Assembly (NCBI GenBank): GCA_031257405.1
Contig: JAIROS010000010.1
Span: 8,001 to 62,433 of the forward strand
Source of the DNA: Puniceicoccales bacterium
GTDB lineage: Bacteria; Verrucomicrobiota; Verrucomicrobiia; Opitutales; LL51
Reading direction: 5' to 3'
DNA: 54,433 nt
Shown: positions 1 to 7,912 of the stretch, one piece after another
Layout of the letters: every line of letters begins with the position of its first letter
Position numbering within the stretch: position 1 is the first letter of the stretch
The notes under the pieces: generated by a model
The model's input: the letters and a program-made list of their open reading frames with translations, nothing else
Told to the model about the DNA's origin: nothing
The model's database searches: none
Made by a program: the position numbers and the translations under genes

Positions 1-2
1 AG

Positions 3-68
3 GCTAGAATTTTCCCCGCCAAAGACAATGTTTTTGAGCGAAAAATGTCCGCTAAAGGCCGCGAGTAA
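3..68 (+). CDS. possible 3' end of an upstream gene (partial)
   Basis: An open frame enters from the left edge and ends at a TAA at 66-68. Its 21 codons (GCC, GAC, CGC, GAG among them) look like the codon use of neighbouring genes. A second frame is open from base 1 to a TGA at 154-156 and cannot be excluded as the true tail. The fragment is too short to identify, and only sequence to the left would settle which frame is real. Confidence 0.3.
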   Translation, partial: ARIFPAKDNVFERKMSAKGRE

Positions 69-105
69 AAAAAATGAAATATTTTCGCCGAAAATCATTA
101 GAGGG

Positions 106-133
106 TTGAATTTTGGAAATGTTCTGCTATGTA
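106..133 (+). promoter_or_regulatory. candidate promoter of the HPr-like gene
   Basis: TTGAAT at 106-111, a 16-nt spacer and TATGTA at 128-133 form a plausible sigma70-type promoter about 29 nt before the GTG at 163. It is assigned by eye only. Confidence 0.35.
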
Positions 134-162
134 TTGGGAAAAATGAAGATAGTTGAGTAAAA

Positions 163-456
163 GTGGCCTTTTCAATGCAGTTACGGCAGAAATTTTGTGT
201 CAGCAATCGGCTCGGTTTGCACGCAATTCCAGCAGCCATGATCGTCAAAATTTTTAATAAATATCCGGATATCGATGTCTGGGTCCGCAATTTTGAAGAA
301 CAAGTCAATGGGGAAAGTATCATGGGGTTGATGATGCTCGAAGCACACCGCAATACGGAACTTCTGTTCATTATCGATGGCGGTACGATGGAGGAACAAC
401 AATCCCTCGTCGCAGAACTGAAATGCCTCTTCGAAAATAAGTTTTTCGAAGATTGA
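163..456 (+). CDS. ptsH: HPr-family phosphocarrier protein, Arg17 replaced
   Basis: This is an HPr-like protein of 97 aa; family members are 85-90 aa. In the PTS, HPr takes phosphate from enzyme I on a His and passes it to IIA domains. The active-site His is present at residue 20 in GLHAIPAA, but the Arg that normally follows two residues later (Arg17 in HPr numbering, GLHARPA) is Ile22. The regulatory serine motif is intact as NGESIMGLMML with Ser52 (Ser46 equivalent), the target of HPr kinase in bacteria that have it. The start is GTG at 163; an ATG at 175 would remove four residues. No enzyme I or IIBC gene lies in the window. A regulatory role is inferred; whether it still transfers phosphate is open. 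Confidence 0.85.
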   Translation: MAFSMQLRQKFCVSNRLGLHAIPAAMIVKIFNKYPDIDVWVRNFEEQVNGESIMGLMMLEAHRNTELLFIIDGGTMEEQQSLVAELKCLFENKFFED

Positions 457-478
457 GGCTTTTGGATTAAAACTTCTT

Positions 479-551
479 GGCCCCGTCGCAGCTTCGCTGC
501 GGGGGCGCTGAGCGGAGCTCAGCGCCTAGGAGCGGGTGCTCCTGCGGGGCC
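479..551. repeat. three-armed closed palindrome (cloverleaf), element 1
   Basis: Outer stem GGCCCCG (479-485) pairs perfectly with CGGGGCC (545-551). It encloses three perfect hairpins: CGCAGC/GCTGCG (487-501, loop TTC), GGCGCTGAGC/GCTCAGCGCC (504-526, loop GGA) and AGGAGC/GCTCCT (528-543, loop GGGT). Only one or two unpaired bases separate the arms. It lies between the HPr-like gene and obgE. The topology matches the element at 4092-4169, and both carry an arm with the core AGCGGAGCT. It is not a tRNA: no T-loop or anticodon signatures are present. It could act as a terminator or be a small mobile palindromic unit. Confidence 0.7.
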
Positions 552-601
552 TGGGAAGGCTGGACATATAATCATTTATCAGTTTAGGCGGCGATTTTTT
601 C

Positions 602-630
602 TTGTAAAGTAAATTTCAGAAAAAGATAAT
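602..630 (+). promoter_or_regulatory. obgE promoter, -10 six nt before ATG
   Basis: TTGTAA (602-607), a 17-nt spacer and GATAAT (625-630) sit directly before the obgE start. Only six bases (GGGATT) separate the -10 from the ATG at 637, so transcription would begin at or next to the start codon. Confidence 0.5.
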
Positions 631-636
631 GGGATT

Positions 637-1632
637 ATGTTCATCGATGAGACGAGGATTATTTTAAAGGCGGGTAAAGGGGGGGATGGTTGTCTTAGTT
701 TTTTACGGGAGAAGTATCGTCCCGATGGTGGGCCGAACGGAGGGGATGGGGGGCGTGGTGGCGACATTATTTTGTTATGCGACCGCAACGTGACGGATTT
801 GACGCGCTACAAATTTTCTCCGAGTGCTCATGCTGGTGATGGGGGGGGGGGGCGTGGGTCGAATTGTCATGGTGCGGACGGTATTTCTTGTATTTTGCGG
901 GTTCCGGAGGGAACGGTAGTGATTAACGGTGAGACTGGGGCGATTGCTGTGGAATTACTGGAGGATGGGGAAGCGGTTACGTTATTGATGGGGGGGCGTG
1001 GAGGTAAGGGGAATGCGAATTTCAAGAGTTCTGTGAATCGGGCGCCGCGCAAGGTAACGCTAGGGGCCGTTGGGGAGACGGGTGAGTTTACATTTATTTT
1101 AAAAACCATAGCGGACATAGGTTTAGTAGGATTTCCGAATGCGGGGAAGTCGTCGCTGATGAACATTTTGACGAATGCGGGGCAGAAATCGGCGCCTTAT
1201 CCTTTTACGACGCTGGGTCCGAAGGTGGGAGTGATTATATATCCTGGGGGTCACGAGAGGCGGACGATTGCTGACATTCCTGGGCTGATTAGGGGGGCGC
1301 ATGAGAATCGCGGGTTAGGGATGAAATTTTTGAGGCACATTGAGCGTTGCAAGGCGCTATTATTTTTAGTGGACGTAGCGGGTGTAGACGGTCGCGATCC
1401 CCTGACCGACTATGCGACGTTGCTATGTGAGTTAGGGCATTACGGTGGCGAGTTGCTCAAGAAGAGGCGTTTTATTGTTGCCAACAAGATTGATTTACCG
1501 GGAGCGGAGGAAAATTTGGGGATATTTCGGCGTGGGACTGGCGAAGAAATTTCGGTAATTTCTTGTGCGACGGGTACGGGTATTGAAAAATTAAGGGAAA
1601 ATTTACGTATTTTTACGCAAGCAATGGATTGA
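637..1632 (+). CDS. obgE: Obg-family GTPase
   Basis: Obg/CgtA is a GTPase that associates with the 50S subunit and acts in ribosome maturation and stress response. The N-terminal glycine-rich Obg fold is clear (GGDGG, GGRGG and similar runs over residues 1-155). The G domain follows with G1 GFPNAGKSS near 165, G3 DIPGLI near 213 and G4 NKID near 282. At 331 aa it has no C-terminal OCT domain, which is common outside Firmicutes. A run of 12 G occurs at 841-852 inside the Gly loop region, an unusually long homopolymer for an essential gene. The product is cytoplasmic. Confidence 0.96.
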   Translation: MFIDETRIILKAGKGGDGCLSFLREKYRPDGGPNGGDGGRGGDIILLCDRNVTDLTRYKFSPSAHAGDGGGGRGSNCHGADGISCILRVPEGTVVINGETGAIAVELLEDGEAVTLLMGGRGGKGNANFKSSVNRAPRKVTLGAVGETGEFTFILKTIADIGLVGFPNAGKSSLMNILTNAGQKSAPYPFTTLGPKVGVIIYPGGHERRTIADIPGLIRGAHENRGLGMKFLRHIERCKALLFLVDVAGVDGRDPLTDYATLLCELGHYGGELLKKRRFIVANKIDLPGAEENLGIFRRGTGEEISVISCATGTGIEKLRENLRIFTQAMD

Positions 1633-1656
1633 AAAATTTTTTTTCTGCATTAAACT
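1629..1656 (+). promoter_or_regulatory. candidate gpmI promoter, -10 seven nt before ATG
   Basis: TTGAAA (1629-1634), a 16-nt spacer and TAAACT (1651-1656) precede the ATG at 1664 by seven bases. The -35 overlaps the last codons of obgE. Confidence 0.4.
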
Positions 1657-1663
1657 TATTCCA

Positions 1664-3232
1664 ATGGATAAGGCTGTGCTCGTCATTTGCGATGGCTGGG
1701 GGATTAATGGAGATCCGGAGTTAGCGCCCTGGGACGCGATTAGTCGAGCGAGGACGCCATTTTTTGACGGCATATGGCGGACCTGTTTGCGCGCGGAAAT
1801 TAAGACTTGTGGGCGCGACGTCGGGTTACCCCATGGCGTCATGGGCAATAGTGAAGTCGGCCACCAAAATATCGGCGCAGGGAGGATTGTGGACCAGGAA
1901 ATTGTGCGCATCGACAAGGCTTTTGAGGAAGGAACCGCGGCCAATAATCCCGTCGTCCTCGAAACCATTGAGCATGTGAAAAAAAATCGTAAAAAATTAC
2001 ATCTTTTGGGGCTATGTTCCGACGGCGGGGTCCACTCCGTTTTACGGCATTTATACGGTTTTTTAGAGATTTTTCGGGCGCACGATGTGCCGTCCGTCTG
2101 CGTTCATTTCCTCGGGGATGGCCGCGATACGCCCCCTAAAACTGCTCTGAATTACGCGCGTGTGATTGAAAAAAAATGTAAAGAATTAGCTACGGGGCGA
2201 GTGGCTACGGTGATGGGTCGTTTTTGGGCGATGGACCGCGATAACCGTTGGGAGCGGGTGCAGCGGGCATACGATTGTCTGACGGGAATTGGGGAAAATC
2301 TCAGGGCGAAAAGCGCGGCCGACGCCATCGAGTACTACTACGCGCATCCGGTGGACGAAGCGCGGCAGGGCGACGAATTCATTCTCCCGACGCAGATTAC
2401 CGATGCCGATGGCAATTTTAGTGGGGCGGTGGAAGATGGCGATGCGGTGATATTTTTTAACTTCCGCGGCGATCGTCCACGGGAAATAACGCGGGCATTT
2501 GTCAATGAAAATTTTGATCCATTCCCAAGGAAAAAAAAAGTCGACGTACTCTGGGCGACGCTGACGGAGTACGAACAGGGGCTGTGTCCCCGCGTCATTT
2601 TTAGGCGGCCGGAAAAAATGAAAAATATTTTGGGCAGCTATTTGAGCGAGCGTGGTGTGAAGCAATTTCGCTGTGCGGAGACCGAAAAATATGCCCACGT
2701 GACGTTTTTTTTCAACGACTACCGCGAAGATCCTTTTCCCGGTGAAGAGCGCGTTTTAATTCCGAGTCCGAAGGACGTCGAAACCTACGATCAGCGGCCC
2801 GAAATGAGCGCTTATGGGGTAAAAGACCGGGCGGTTGAGGCGATTTTATCGGAAAAATATGGTTTAATCGTTGTCAATTTTGCGAATGCGGACATGGTTG
2901 GGCACACCGGCAATTTAGCGGCGGCTATTCGGGCGGCTGAGGCGGTCGATCGATGTTTAAACGAGCTTATGGTGGCGGTGGAGCAGGTTCATTCGACGAT
3001 GCTGATCACGGCGGACCACGGTAATGCGGAGCAGATGTGGGATCTTGAAAACGGTGTCCCCCACACGCAGCACACCACAAATCCGGTGCCGCTGGTATTA
3101 TGTGGTGAGAGACGTGGGGTAATTTCTCTGAAATCCGGCGGGAAGTTGGGGGATTTGGCGCCGACGCTTTTGGATATCATGGGGTTGGAACGGCCTGTCG
3201 AGATGGCGGGCATATCGCTCATTAACCGCTAA
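1664..3232 (+). CDS. gpmI: 2,3-bisphosphoglycerate-independent phosphoglycerate mutase
   Basis: GpmI interconverts 3- and 2-phosphoglycerate in glycolysis using two Mn ions and a phosphoserine intermediate. The protein is 522 aa, the usual size. It begins with the metal-binding CDGWG motif and has the nucleophile Ser63 in MGNSEVGHQNIGAGR. Downstream are GDGRDTPP, NADMVGHTG and ADHGNAE, the other metal and substrate motifs, in the usual order. It is followed after one base by the prepilin peptidase gene, so the two are probably cotranscribed although functionally unrelated. Confidence 0.96.
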   Translation: MDKAVLVICDGWGINGDPELAPWDAISRARTPFFDGIWRTCLRAEIKTCGRDVGLPHGVMGNSEVGHQNIGAGRIVDQEIVRIDKAFEEGTAANNPVVLETIEHVKKNRKKLHLLGLCSDGGVHSVLRHLYGFLEIFRAHDVPSVCVHFLGDGRDTPPKTALNYARVIEKKCKELATGRVATVMGRFWAMDRDNRWERVQRAYDCLTGIGENLRAKSAADAIEYYYAHPVDEARQGDEFILPTQITDADGNFSGAVEDGDAVIFFNFRGDRPREITRAFVNENFDPFPRKKKVDVLWATLTEYEQGLCPRVIFRRPEKMKNILGSYLSERGVKQFRCAETEKYAHVTFFFNDYREDPFPGEERVLIPSPKDVETYDQRPEMSAYGVKDRAVEAILSEKYGLIVVNFANADMVGHTGNLAAAIRAAEAVDRCLNELMVAVEQVHSTMLITADHGNAEQMWDLENGVPHTQHTTNPVPLVLCGERRGVISLKSGGKLGDLAPTLLDIMGLERPVEMAGISLINR

Positions 3233-3233
3233 A

Positions 3234-4070
3234 ATGGTGCTCTTGGAATTTTGGAATCATTGGGCGTGTGGGGCCGTTATTTTTTTAATTGGGGCGTATT
3301 TGGGCAGTTTTTTCTATGTTTGCATCGAGCGCATCCCCAAAAATATATCCATTATTGTACCGGGGTCGCGCTGTGATTGTGGGCGGCCCATTCCGTTTTG
3401 GCTGAATATCCCCATTTTGGGCTGGCTATTGTTAGGTGGGAGAGCGCGGTGTTGTGGGCGAAGACTCGAATTTTGGTATATTTTTTTAGAAATTTTGACG
3501 GCAATTTTAATGTTACTCCTCTGGCGGCAATCGGATCCCTGGGAATTCGTGGTTTATGGGGTTTTTTTCGGACTATTGATCGTCGCTTCCGGCATTGATT
3601 TTGCTACGATGACGATGCCCGATCGCTGTACCATCGGCGGAGCGGTTTTAGGAATTGCGGGAAGTGTGTTGCTGGCTCATTTTTCGACTGGCAATTACAT
3701 TTTTATGGGGGCCATGGCGGCCCTTAGGGGCATGTTTTTGGGGTCGAGCGTATTGCTATGGATCGCGATTTTTGCGGAACTCGTGTTAAATAAGGAGGCG
3801 GTCGGCTTCGGCGACGTGAAATTAATGGGATGTATTGGCGCTTTTGTTGGAACGAAGGGCGCGATATTTTCGATTTTTGGCGGGACGTGTCTGGGAATGG
3901 TGGTGATTTTTCCACTGTGGTGGTTTTATAATCGACGTAAAAACGAGGTGAAATTAAATAGTTTTTTACCTTTTGGGCCGTTTTTAGCCCTCGGCGCCAT
4001 TTGCTATTTGCTGTTTTTTAGAGGGGTTGTCGACGCATACTTCTCCCAGATCGAAATACTTTTGGGCTGA
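3234..4070 (+). CDS. pilD: prepilin peptidase (type IV leader peptidase, A24)
   Basis: This integral membrane aspartic protease removes the leader of type IV pilins and pseudopilins, and often also methylates the new N-terminus. The 278-aa protein has the N-terminal GAYLGSFFYVCIERIP segment, then the two-pair cysteine zinc motif (CDC...CC) around NIPILGW. Both catalytic Asp motifs are present: GIDFATMTMPD and GFGDVKLMG. About eight hydrophobic segments are visible. Its likely substrates include the pseudopilin at 11218-12138. The ATG lies one base after the gpmI stop. Confidence 0.9.
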   Translation: MVLLEFWNHWACGAVIFLIGAYLGSFFYVCIERIPKNISIIVPGSRCDCGRPIPFWLNIPILGWLLLGGRARCCGRRLEFWYIFLEILTAILMLLLWRQSDPWEFVVYGVFFGLLIVASGIDFATMTMPDRCTIGGAVLGIAGSVLLAHFSTGNYIFMGAMAALRGMFLGSSVLLWIAIFAELVLNKEAVGFGDVKLMGCIGAFVGTKGAIFSIFGGTCLGMVVIFPLWWFYNRRKNEVKLNSFLPFGPFLALGAICYLLFFRGVVDAYFSQIEILLG

Positions 4071-4091
4071 TTTTGGAATCCGGTAGCCCCA

Positions 4092-4169
4092 CGGGCACAC
4101 GTCAGGAAGCGGAGCTTCCTGAACCTTTTTTTCAAAAAGGTTCCGCGGTGAACCGCGGACGTGTGCCCG
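4092..4169. repeat. perfect four-way-junction palindrome, element 2
   Basis: A 12-bp perfect outer stem (4092-4103 with 4158-4169) encloses three perfect hairpins that abut without a single unpaired base: AGGAAGC/GCTTCCT (4104-4120, loop GGA), GAACCTTTTT/AAAAAGGTTC (4121-4143, loop TTC) and CGCGG/CCGCG (4144-4157). It lies in the gap between the convergent pilD and plsY genes and could terminate both. It has the same topology as 479-551 but a different sequence except for the AGCGGAGCT arm core. Confidence 0.8.
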
Positions 4170-4187
4170 ATGAACTGCGGAGAAAAT

Positions 4188-4799
4188 TTATTCCTTTATT
4201 TTATGGGCGCGCAATTCCTCACCTTTCCACAGTCGGCGAATATTTTGGGAATGGCGGAAAAAAATGATGATCATCAGGGCGAGGGCGAGGAAAATCATTT
4301 CTTTTTGGTAAGCGAAGAGATAGGCATTGAGGGGCAAAGACAGGGCGAAGCAAAGGGAAGCGAGGGATACGAATTGCGTGATTGAGAACACGGAGCACCA
4401 AAAAATGATGCCGAGGAGGAGGGCACTTGGCATCAATACAGCCAGGCCTCCGATAGCAGTCGCGACACCTTTTCCGCCGCGAAATTTCAAAAAAATGGAA
4501 TAGCAATGTCCCAAAACAAGACCGATTAGTAGCGTCGCCCCCATATTATTGGCTTGACTAACGCACGTTTGGTAACAAATTTTTACAATTAAAACAGGCA
4601 CAAATCCTTTCAGGCAATCGAGAACGAAAACGAGGACACCCCATTTATTGCCGACGACGCGTTTTACATTTGTCGCGCCGGGGTTGCCGCTGCCCTCCTG
4701 GAAAATATTGATGCCGTTTATTTTAGCGACGATGAAGCCGAATGGGATGGCCCCCAAAAAATATCCCACGAAAAAAATCGCGAAGTAAAACATAGCCAA
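4188..4799 (-). CDS. plsY: acyl-phosphate:glycerol-3-phosphate acyltransferase
   Basis: PlsY transfers an acyl group from acyl-phosphate to glycerol-3-phosphate, the first step of phospholipid synthesis, in the inner membrane. The 203-aa protein has several hydrophobic helices and the three family motifs: GSGNPGATNVKR near residues 37-48, FRGGKG near 105, and a conserved C-terminal loop. The ATG at 4799 has a strong promoter 11 bases upstream, so the gene is probably transcribed on its own rather than only from nusB-rfaE2. A second in-frame ATG lies two codons downstream. Confidence 0.93.
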   Translation of the reverse strand: MAMFYFAIFFVGYFLGAIPFGFIVAKINGINIFQEGSGNPGATNVKRVVGNKWGVLVFVLDCLKGFVPVLIVKICYQTCVSQANNMGATLLIGLVLGHCYSIFLKFRGGKGVATAIGGLAVLMPSALLLGIIFWCSVFSITQFVSLASLCFALSLPLNAYLFAYQKEMIFLALALMIIIFFRHSQNIRRLWKGEELRAHKIKE

Positions 4800-4810
4800 A
4801 ACTGCCCACT

Positions 4811-4839
4811 ATTATAGTTTCGGAACGGCCAAAATACAA
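4811..4839 (-). promoter_or_regulatory. plsY promoter
   Basis: On the minus strand TTGTAT (4839-4834), a 17-nt spacer and a perfect TATAAT (4816-4811) precede plsY. The -10 ends 11 bases before the ATG at 4799, so the leader would be about five bases. Confidence 0.6.
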
Positions 4840-4855
4840 GACAAATCGCGATCTT

Positions 4856-5338
4856 TTAGGCACTTAATTGTTGAATTTTTTTTATTATTTGGGATGTGCT
4901 GCGATTTGGTAATAGGGGAACGAATTCTATTTTGGCGCCGATTTTTTCTAACGTGGACCGCTCTTCGGGATCCAGAGTTTCCAATGTGTAATCCGACGAT
5001 TTTACATAGATATCGGGCCGAAAAATTTCCAATTCACGCGCGAGACGCAGGCCGCCGAACATGAAAATCCCCCTAACACATTCCAGCGCCGCGAGCATGT
5101 AAGCCCGTTCTCGCTCGCCGATAATCGGCCGCTGCGGACCTTTTAGCCGATGAATACTCGCATCACCGTTGAGCGCAACCCAAAGTTCGCCGAATCGCGC
5201 TGCTCGCTGCAGCGAAAAAATATGCCCCGAATGTAACAAATCAAAGCAGCCATTTGTTAAAACAATGTCATAATTTTTACATTTTTGGCGAATTTGAACG
5301 GCCTCTTCGAAGGAAAATAGCTTCGGATTGGCCAGCAT
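4856..5338 (-). CDS. rfaE2: heptose 1-phosphate adenylyltransferase (HldE C-domain type)
   Basis: This enzyme adenylates D-glycero-beta-D-manno-heptose 1-phosphate to ADP-heptose for the LPS core. It is a stand-alone nucleotidyltransferase domain of 160 aa with TNGCFDLLHSGH, whose HSGH (residues 36-39) is the HxGH active-site motif, then LNGDASIHRLKG and the ERA-like ERERAYML segment. In E. coli this domain is fused to the kinase domain (HldE); here it is separate. GmhB (9412-9981) and HldD (48573-49574) supply neighbouring pathway steps. The start is ATG at 5338, three bases after the nusB stop. Other cytidylyltransferase-like activities are less likely given the pathway context. Confidence 0.85.
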   Translation of the reverse strand: MLANPKLFSFEEAVQIRQKCKNYDIVLTNGCFDLLHSGHIFSLQRAARFGELWVALNGDASIHRLKGPQRPIIGERERAYMLAALECVRGIFMFGGLRLARELEIFRPDIYVKSSDYTLETLDPEERSTLEKIGAKIEFVPLLPNRSTSQIIKKIQQLSA

Positions 5339-5341
5339 AAG

Positions 5342-5797
5342 CTAGGAAGCGGTGCGCAGCGAACGCGAAAGGGTACATTTAATGCGGTCAAGTACGCCGT
5401 TGATAAACGCTTTGGACGCTTTGCCGGAAAACATTTTCCCGAGTTCGATGGCTTCATTGATGGTAACGATCGGCGGAATATCGTTGCGATAGAGCAGTTC
5501 GCAGGCCGCGAGCCGCATGATACATAGGTCGACGAGCGCAATGCGCGAAAAATTCCAATTCGTCGCAAAACGATCGATGAGCGCGTCAATTTCAGTTAAA
5601 TTTTTTTGTAAAAGCGTGACCATCTCCCGCGTAAATTGAAAATCCGATGGATTTTTGTCAAAAATAGCGCAAAGTTCCGACAAATGTTCCGGTTTTGCCC
5701 CCATCCGCAAAGTTTCGCACATGTAAACCCACTGCACCGCTAACACACGATTGTCGCGGCGTAACGACATTTTTTGATTTTTTTTACACGTTTCCAT
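5342..5797 (-). CDS. nusB: transcription antitermination factor NusB
   Basis: NusB binds boxA RNA with S10 (NusE) and promotes rRNA antitermination. The all-helical NusB fold is recognisable from RDNRVLAVQWVYMCE at the N-terminus and from VTINEAIELGKMFSGKASKAFINGVLDRI at the C-terminus in pieces. The start is ambiguous: a TTG at 5806 would extend it by three residues, an ATG at 5797 gives 151 aa, and an ATG at 5770 gives the most typical N-terminus. It is followed almost without a gap by the heptose adenylyltransferase gene. Confidence 0.88.
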   Translation of the reverse strand: METCKKNQKMSLRRDNRVLAVQWVYMCETLRMGAKPEHLSELCAIFDKNPSDFQFTREMVTLLQKNLTEIDALIDRFATNWNFSRIALVDLCIMRLAACELLYRNDIPPIVTINEAIELGKMFSGKASKAFINGVLDRIKCTLSRSLRTAS

Positions 5798-5824
5798 GAT
5801 TTTCAAAGAACAATTTTTAATTTT

Positions 5825-6454
5825 TCAAGAATTTTGCTCGTCTTTTGGCCTGCTTTTAATCACTTCATCCACAACGCCGTAATCTTTAGCTTCGGGCGCG
5901 GACATGAAAAAATCGCGATCGGAATCCTTTTCCACCTTTTCCACGGCCTGTCCCGTACACTCCGAAAGGACATTTGTCAAGGTTTTTTTCCAGCGCAAAA
6001 GCTCTTTTGCCGCGATCGATATGTCCGAAGTCTGGCCCGTCGCCTGCCCGGAAGGCTGGTGAATCATGACGCGACTGTTCGGGAGCGCATAGCGTTTTCC
6101 CTTTGTCCCGGCGGCTAAAAGTACCGTCGCCATGCTCGCCGCCTGCCCGATGCAGTAGGTCACCACGTCGCAACTCATAAATTTCATCGTGTCGTAAATC
6201 GCCATGCCCGCCGTAATACTGCCGCCGGGCGAGTTGACGTACATGTGGATGTCCTTTTTTGAGTCCTCCATTTGTAAAAAAAGCAGCTGTGCCACGATCG
6301 CATTCGCCACAAAATCATCGATCGCGGTCCCCAGAAATATAATGCGGTCCTTGAGCAAACGGCTGTAAATATCCCAGGAACGCTCCTGCCGCCCGTCGCG
6401 CTCGTAAACATAGGGGAGGGGCATATAAGTTTGACTAATGATTTCCGGCTGCAT
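5825..6454 (-). CDS. clpP: ATP-dependent Clp protease proteolytic subunit
   Basis: ClpP is the tetradecameric serine protease that works with ClpX or ClpA. The 209-aa sequence has the catalytic Ser in GQAASMA, His in MIHQP and Asp in DSDRDFFM, plus the INSPGG-like [11 protein letters not shown] segment. The hydrophobic DRIIFLG motif near the N-terminus is typical. It lies six bases downstream of tig, the usual tig-clpP order, but no clpX follows. Confidence 0.96.
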   Translation of the reverse strand: MQPEIISQTYMPLPYVYERDGRQERSWDIYSRLLKDRIIFLGTAIDDFVANAIVAQLLFLQMEDSKKDIHMYVNSPGGSITAGMAIYDTMKFMSCDVVTYCIGQAASMATVLLAAGTKGKRYALPNSRVMIHQPSGQATGQTSDISIAAKELLRWKKTLTNVLSECTGQAVEKVEKDSDRDFFMSAPEAKDYGVVDEVIKSRPKDEQNS

Positions 6455-6460
6455 AATTTA

Positions 6461-7834
6461 CTAAATATTTACAATTGAATCCTCCATTTGGGGTTCCGAC
6501 TCGGTTAGTGCGCCCGCATTTTCTCCGGAAGCGTCATTTTTTAGGTTGGATACGAGGACAAAATCAAGGGTTTTTCCGAACAGTGCGCGGCGGTGGAGGT
6601 CGCGGTTACGCTCGGAATTTTCCCTCAATTCCGCGACCAGTTGATCGGGGGAGATGCGTCGTGCGGCGGCTTCCTGGATAATCATTTGGCTAATTTCCTG
6701 TTCACTGACGGTAATGTTTTCCTTTTGCGCAATTTTTTCAAGAATAAAATTGACTTTTGCGCGGTCGTGTGCTATTTCCTGCGCCTCTTCGTAGAGCCTT
6801 TCCCGATTATTTTGGGCCGTTTCCGACTGCGTACCTTCGTGGATTTGGCGTTCAATCAGATTGCGAAGGACGTAAATTTGTTCGAATTGCGCGGCACTTT
6901 CGGGGATTTCGAACGTCGCGCTATCGATCATTTTTTGGACAATTGTTTCGCGTTGTTCGAAGCGTTGCATCTGCACTTTGCGGCTCCTAATATCCCTTTC
7001 TAGGCGCGCTTTAAGTTCCTCTAGGTCCTTGATTTTCAGTTTTTCGAAGAATTCCGCGCCCAAATCCGGGAGAATTTTTTCACGAATTTCAAAAATTTTG
7101 ACATGATAAATCGCTTTTTTACCCTGGAGCTCAGGTACTTCGAAGTCCGCCGCAAAATCCATCTCGATATCTTTTTCACCGTCAATTTCCATGGCGACAA
7201 TGCCCTCGGTGACCGCTTTTATCCCCGGTGAATTCGCGCTTCCGGCCTCTTCCCACGTGTTCATTTGCTCCGCCCAGATCGGTTTTTGGGGGACGACATC
7301 GATCATTTTTGTTCCGTCTTCGAGGCGGCCCGCGTACCGCAAACGCACGAAATCACCGCGTTGCACCGGCCGGTTCACTGCCCTATAATCCGCGTAATGA
7401 TGCCGAATTTGCTCGATCGCTTCGCCGATTTCCGCGTCGCTCACCCCGATCTCCGGCTCCTCAAGGGCAATGTTTCTGTAATCAAAAAGCTCAAATTCCG
7501 GCTTTAAATCGACGGTAAATGTCAGTTCTTTATCCCCGCTGGGCGTGCTGCGGACGTTAAATTTGGCAAGCGAAAAAATATTCCAATTATTTTCCTTGAC
7601 AATGTCATCGTAAGCCTTCGACGCCACACTTTTCTCCACCTGCTCCTCCAATTCCTTGGCGTAACGCGACTTGATCAGCGCCGCCGGAACTTTCCCCTTC
7701 CGAAATCCGGGAATTTTGACGTCGCGCGAAAAAGATTGTAAAACCGCATTCTCTTCCCGCTGAATCGTAGCCTTCTCAATGGTGACGATAGCTTCCTTTC
7801 GCACCGAACTAATCGACTTAATTTCGCTTCTCAC
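6461..7834 (-). CDS. tig: trigger factor (ribosome-associated chaperone)
   Basis: Trigger factor binds nascent chains at the ribosome exit through L23. The protein has the N-terminal ribosome-binding domain with the signature GFRKGKVPAALI, a central FKBP-like domain (about residues 140-225) and a long helical C-terminal domain. I prefer the GTG at 7834 (457 aa), because the product then starts RSEIKSISSVRK, aligned with other trigger factors, and a GGGAG lies just upstream. A TTG at 7912, directly after the stop codon of the upstream permease gene, would add 26 residues. clpP follows after six bases. Confidence 0.9.
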   Translation of the reverse strand: MRSEIKSISSVRKEAIVTIEKATIQREENAVLQSFSRDVKIPGFRKGKVPAALIKSRYAKELEEQVEKSVASKAYDDIVKENNWNIFSLAKFNVRSTPSGDKELTFTVDLKPEFELFDYRNIALEEPEIGVSDAEIGEAIEQIRHHYADYRAVNRPVQRGDFVRLRYAGRLEDGTKMIDVVPQKPIWAEQMNTWEEAGSANSPGIKAVTEGIVAMEIDGEKDIEMDFAADFEVPELQGKKAIYHVKIFEIREKILPDLGAEFFEKLKIKDLEELKARLERDIRSRKVQMQRFEQRETIVQKMIDSATFEIPESAAQFEQIYVLRNLIERQIHEGTQSETAQNNRERLYEEAQEIAHDRAKVNFILEKIAQKENITVSEQEISQMIIQEAAARRISPDQLVAELRENSERNRDLHRRALFGKTLDFVLVSNLKNDASGENAGALTESEPQMEDSIVNI

Positions 7835-7912
7835 TGCTCCCTTTCCCGCTTTTCTAGTGAGGATTCGCCCCCCGTCAACCTTTAAAAAATCTTTCAAGAC
7901 AATCTTCGCCAA

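Noticed and set aside
2186-2698. Long antisense frame over gpmI
   Set aside because: Codon and residue composition are shadow-like and the plus frame is a complete GpmI.
4092-4169. Cloverleaf taken as a tRNA or tmRNA fragment
   Set aside because: No T-loop, D-loop or anticodon signatures; arms are perfect palindromes with 2-3 nt loops.
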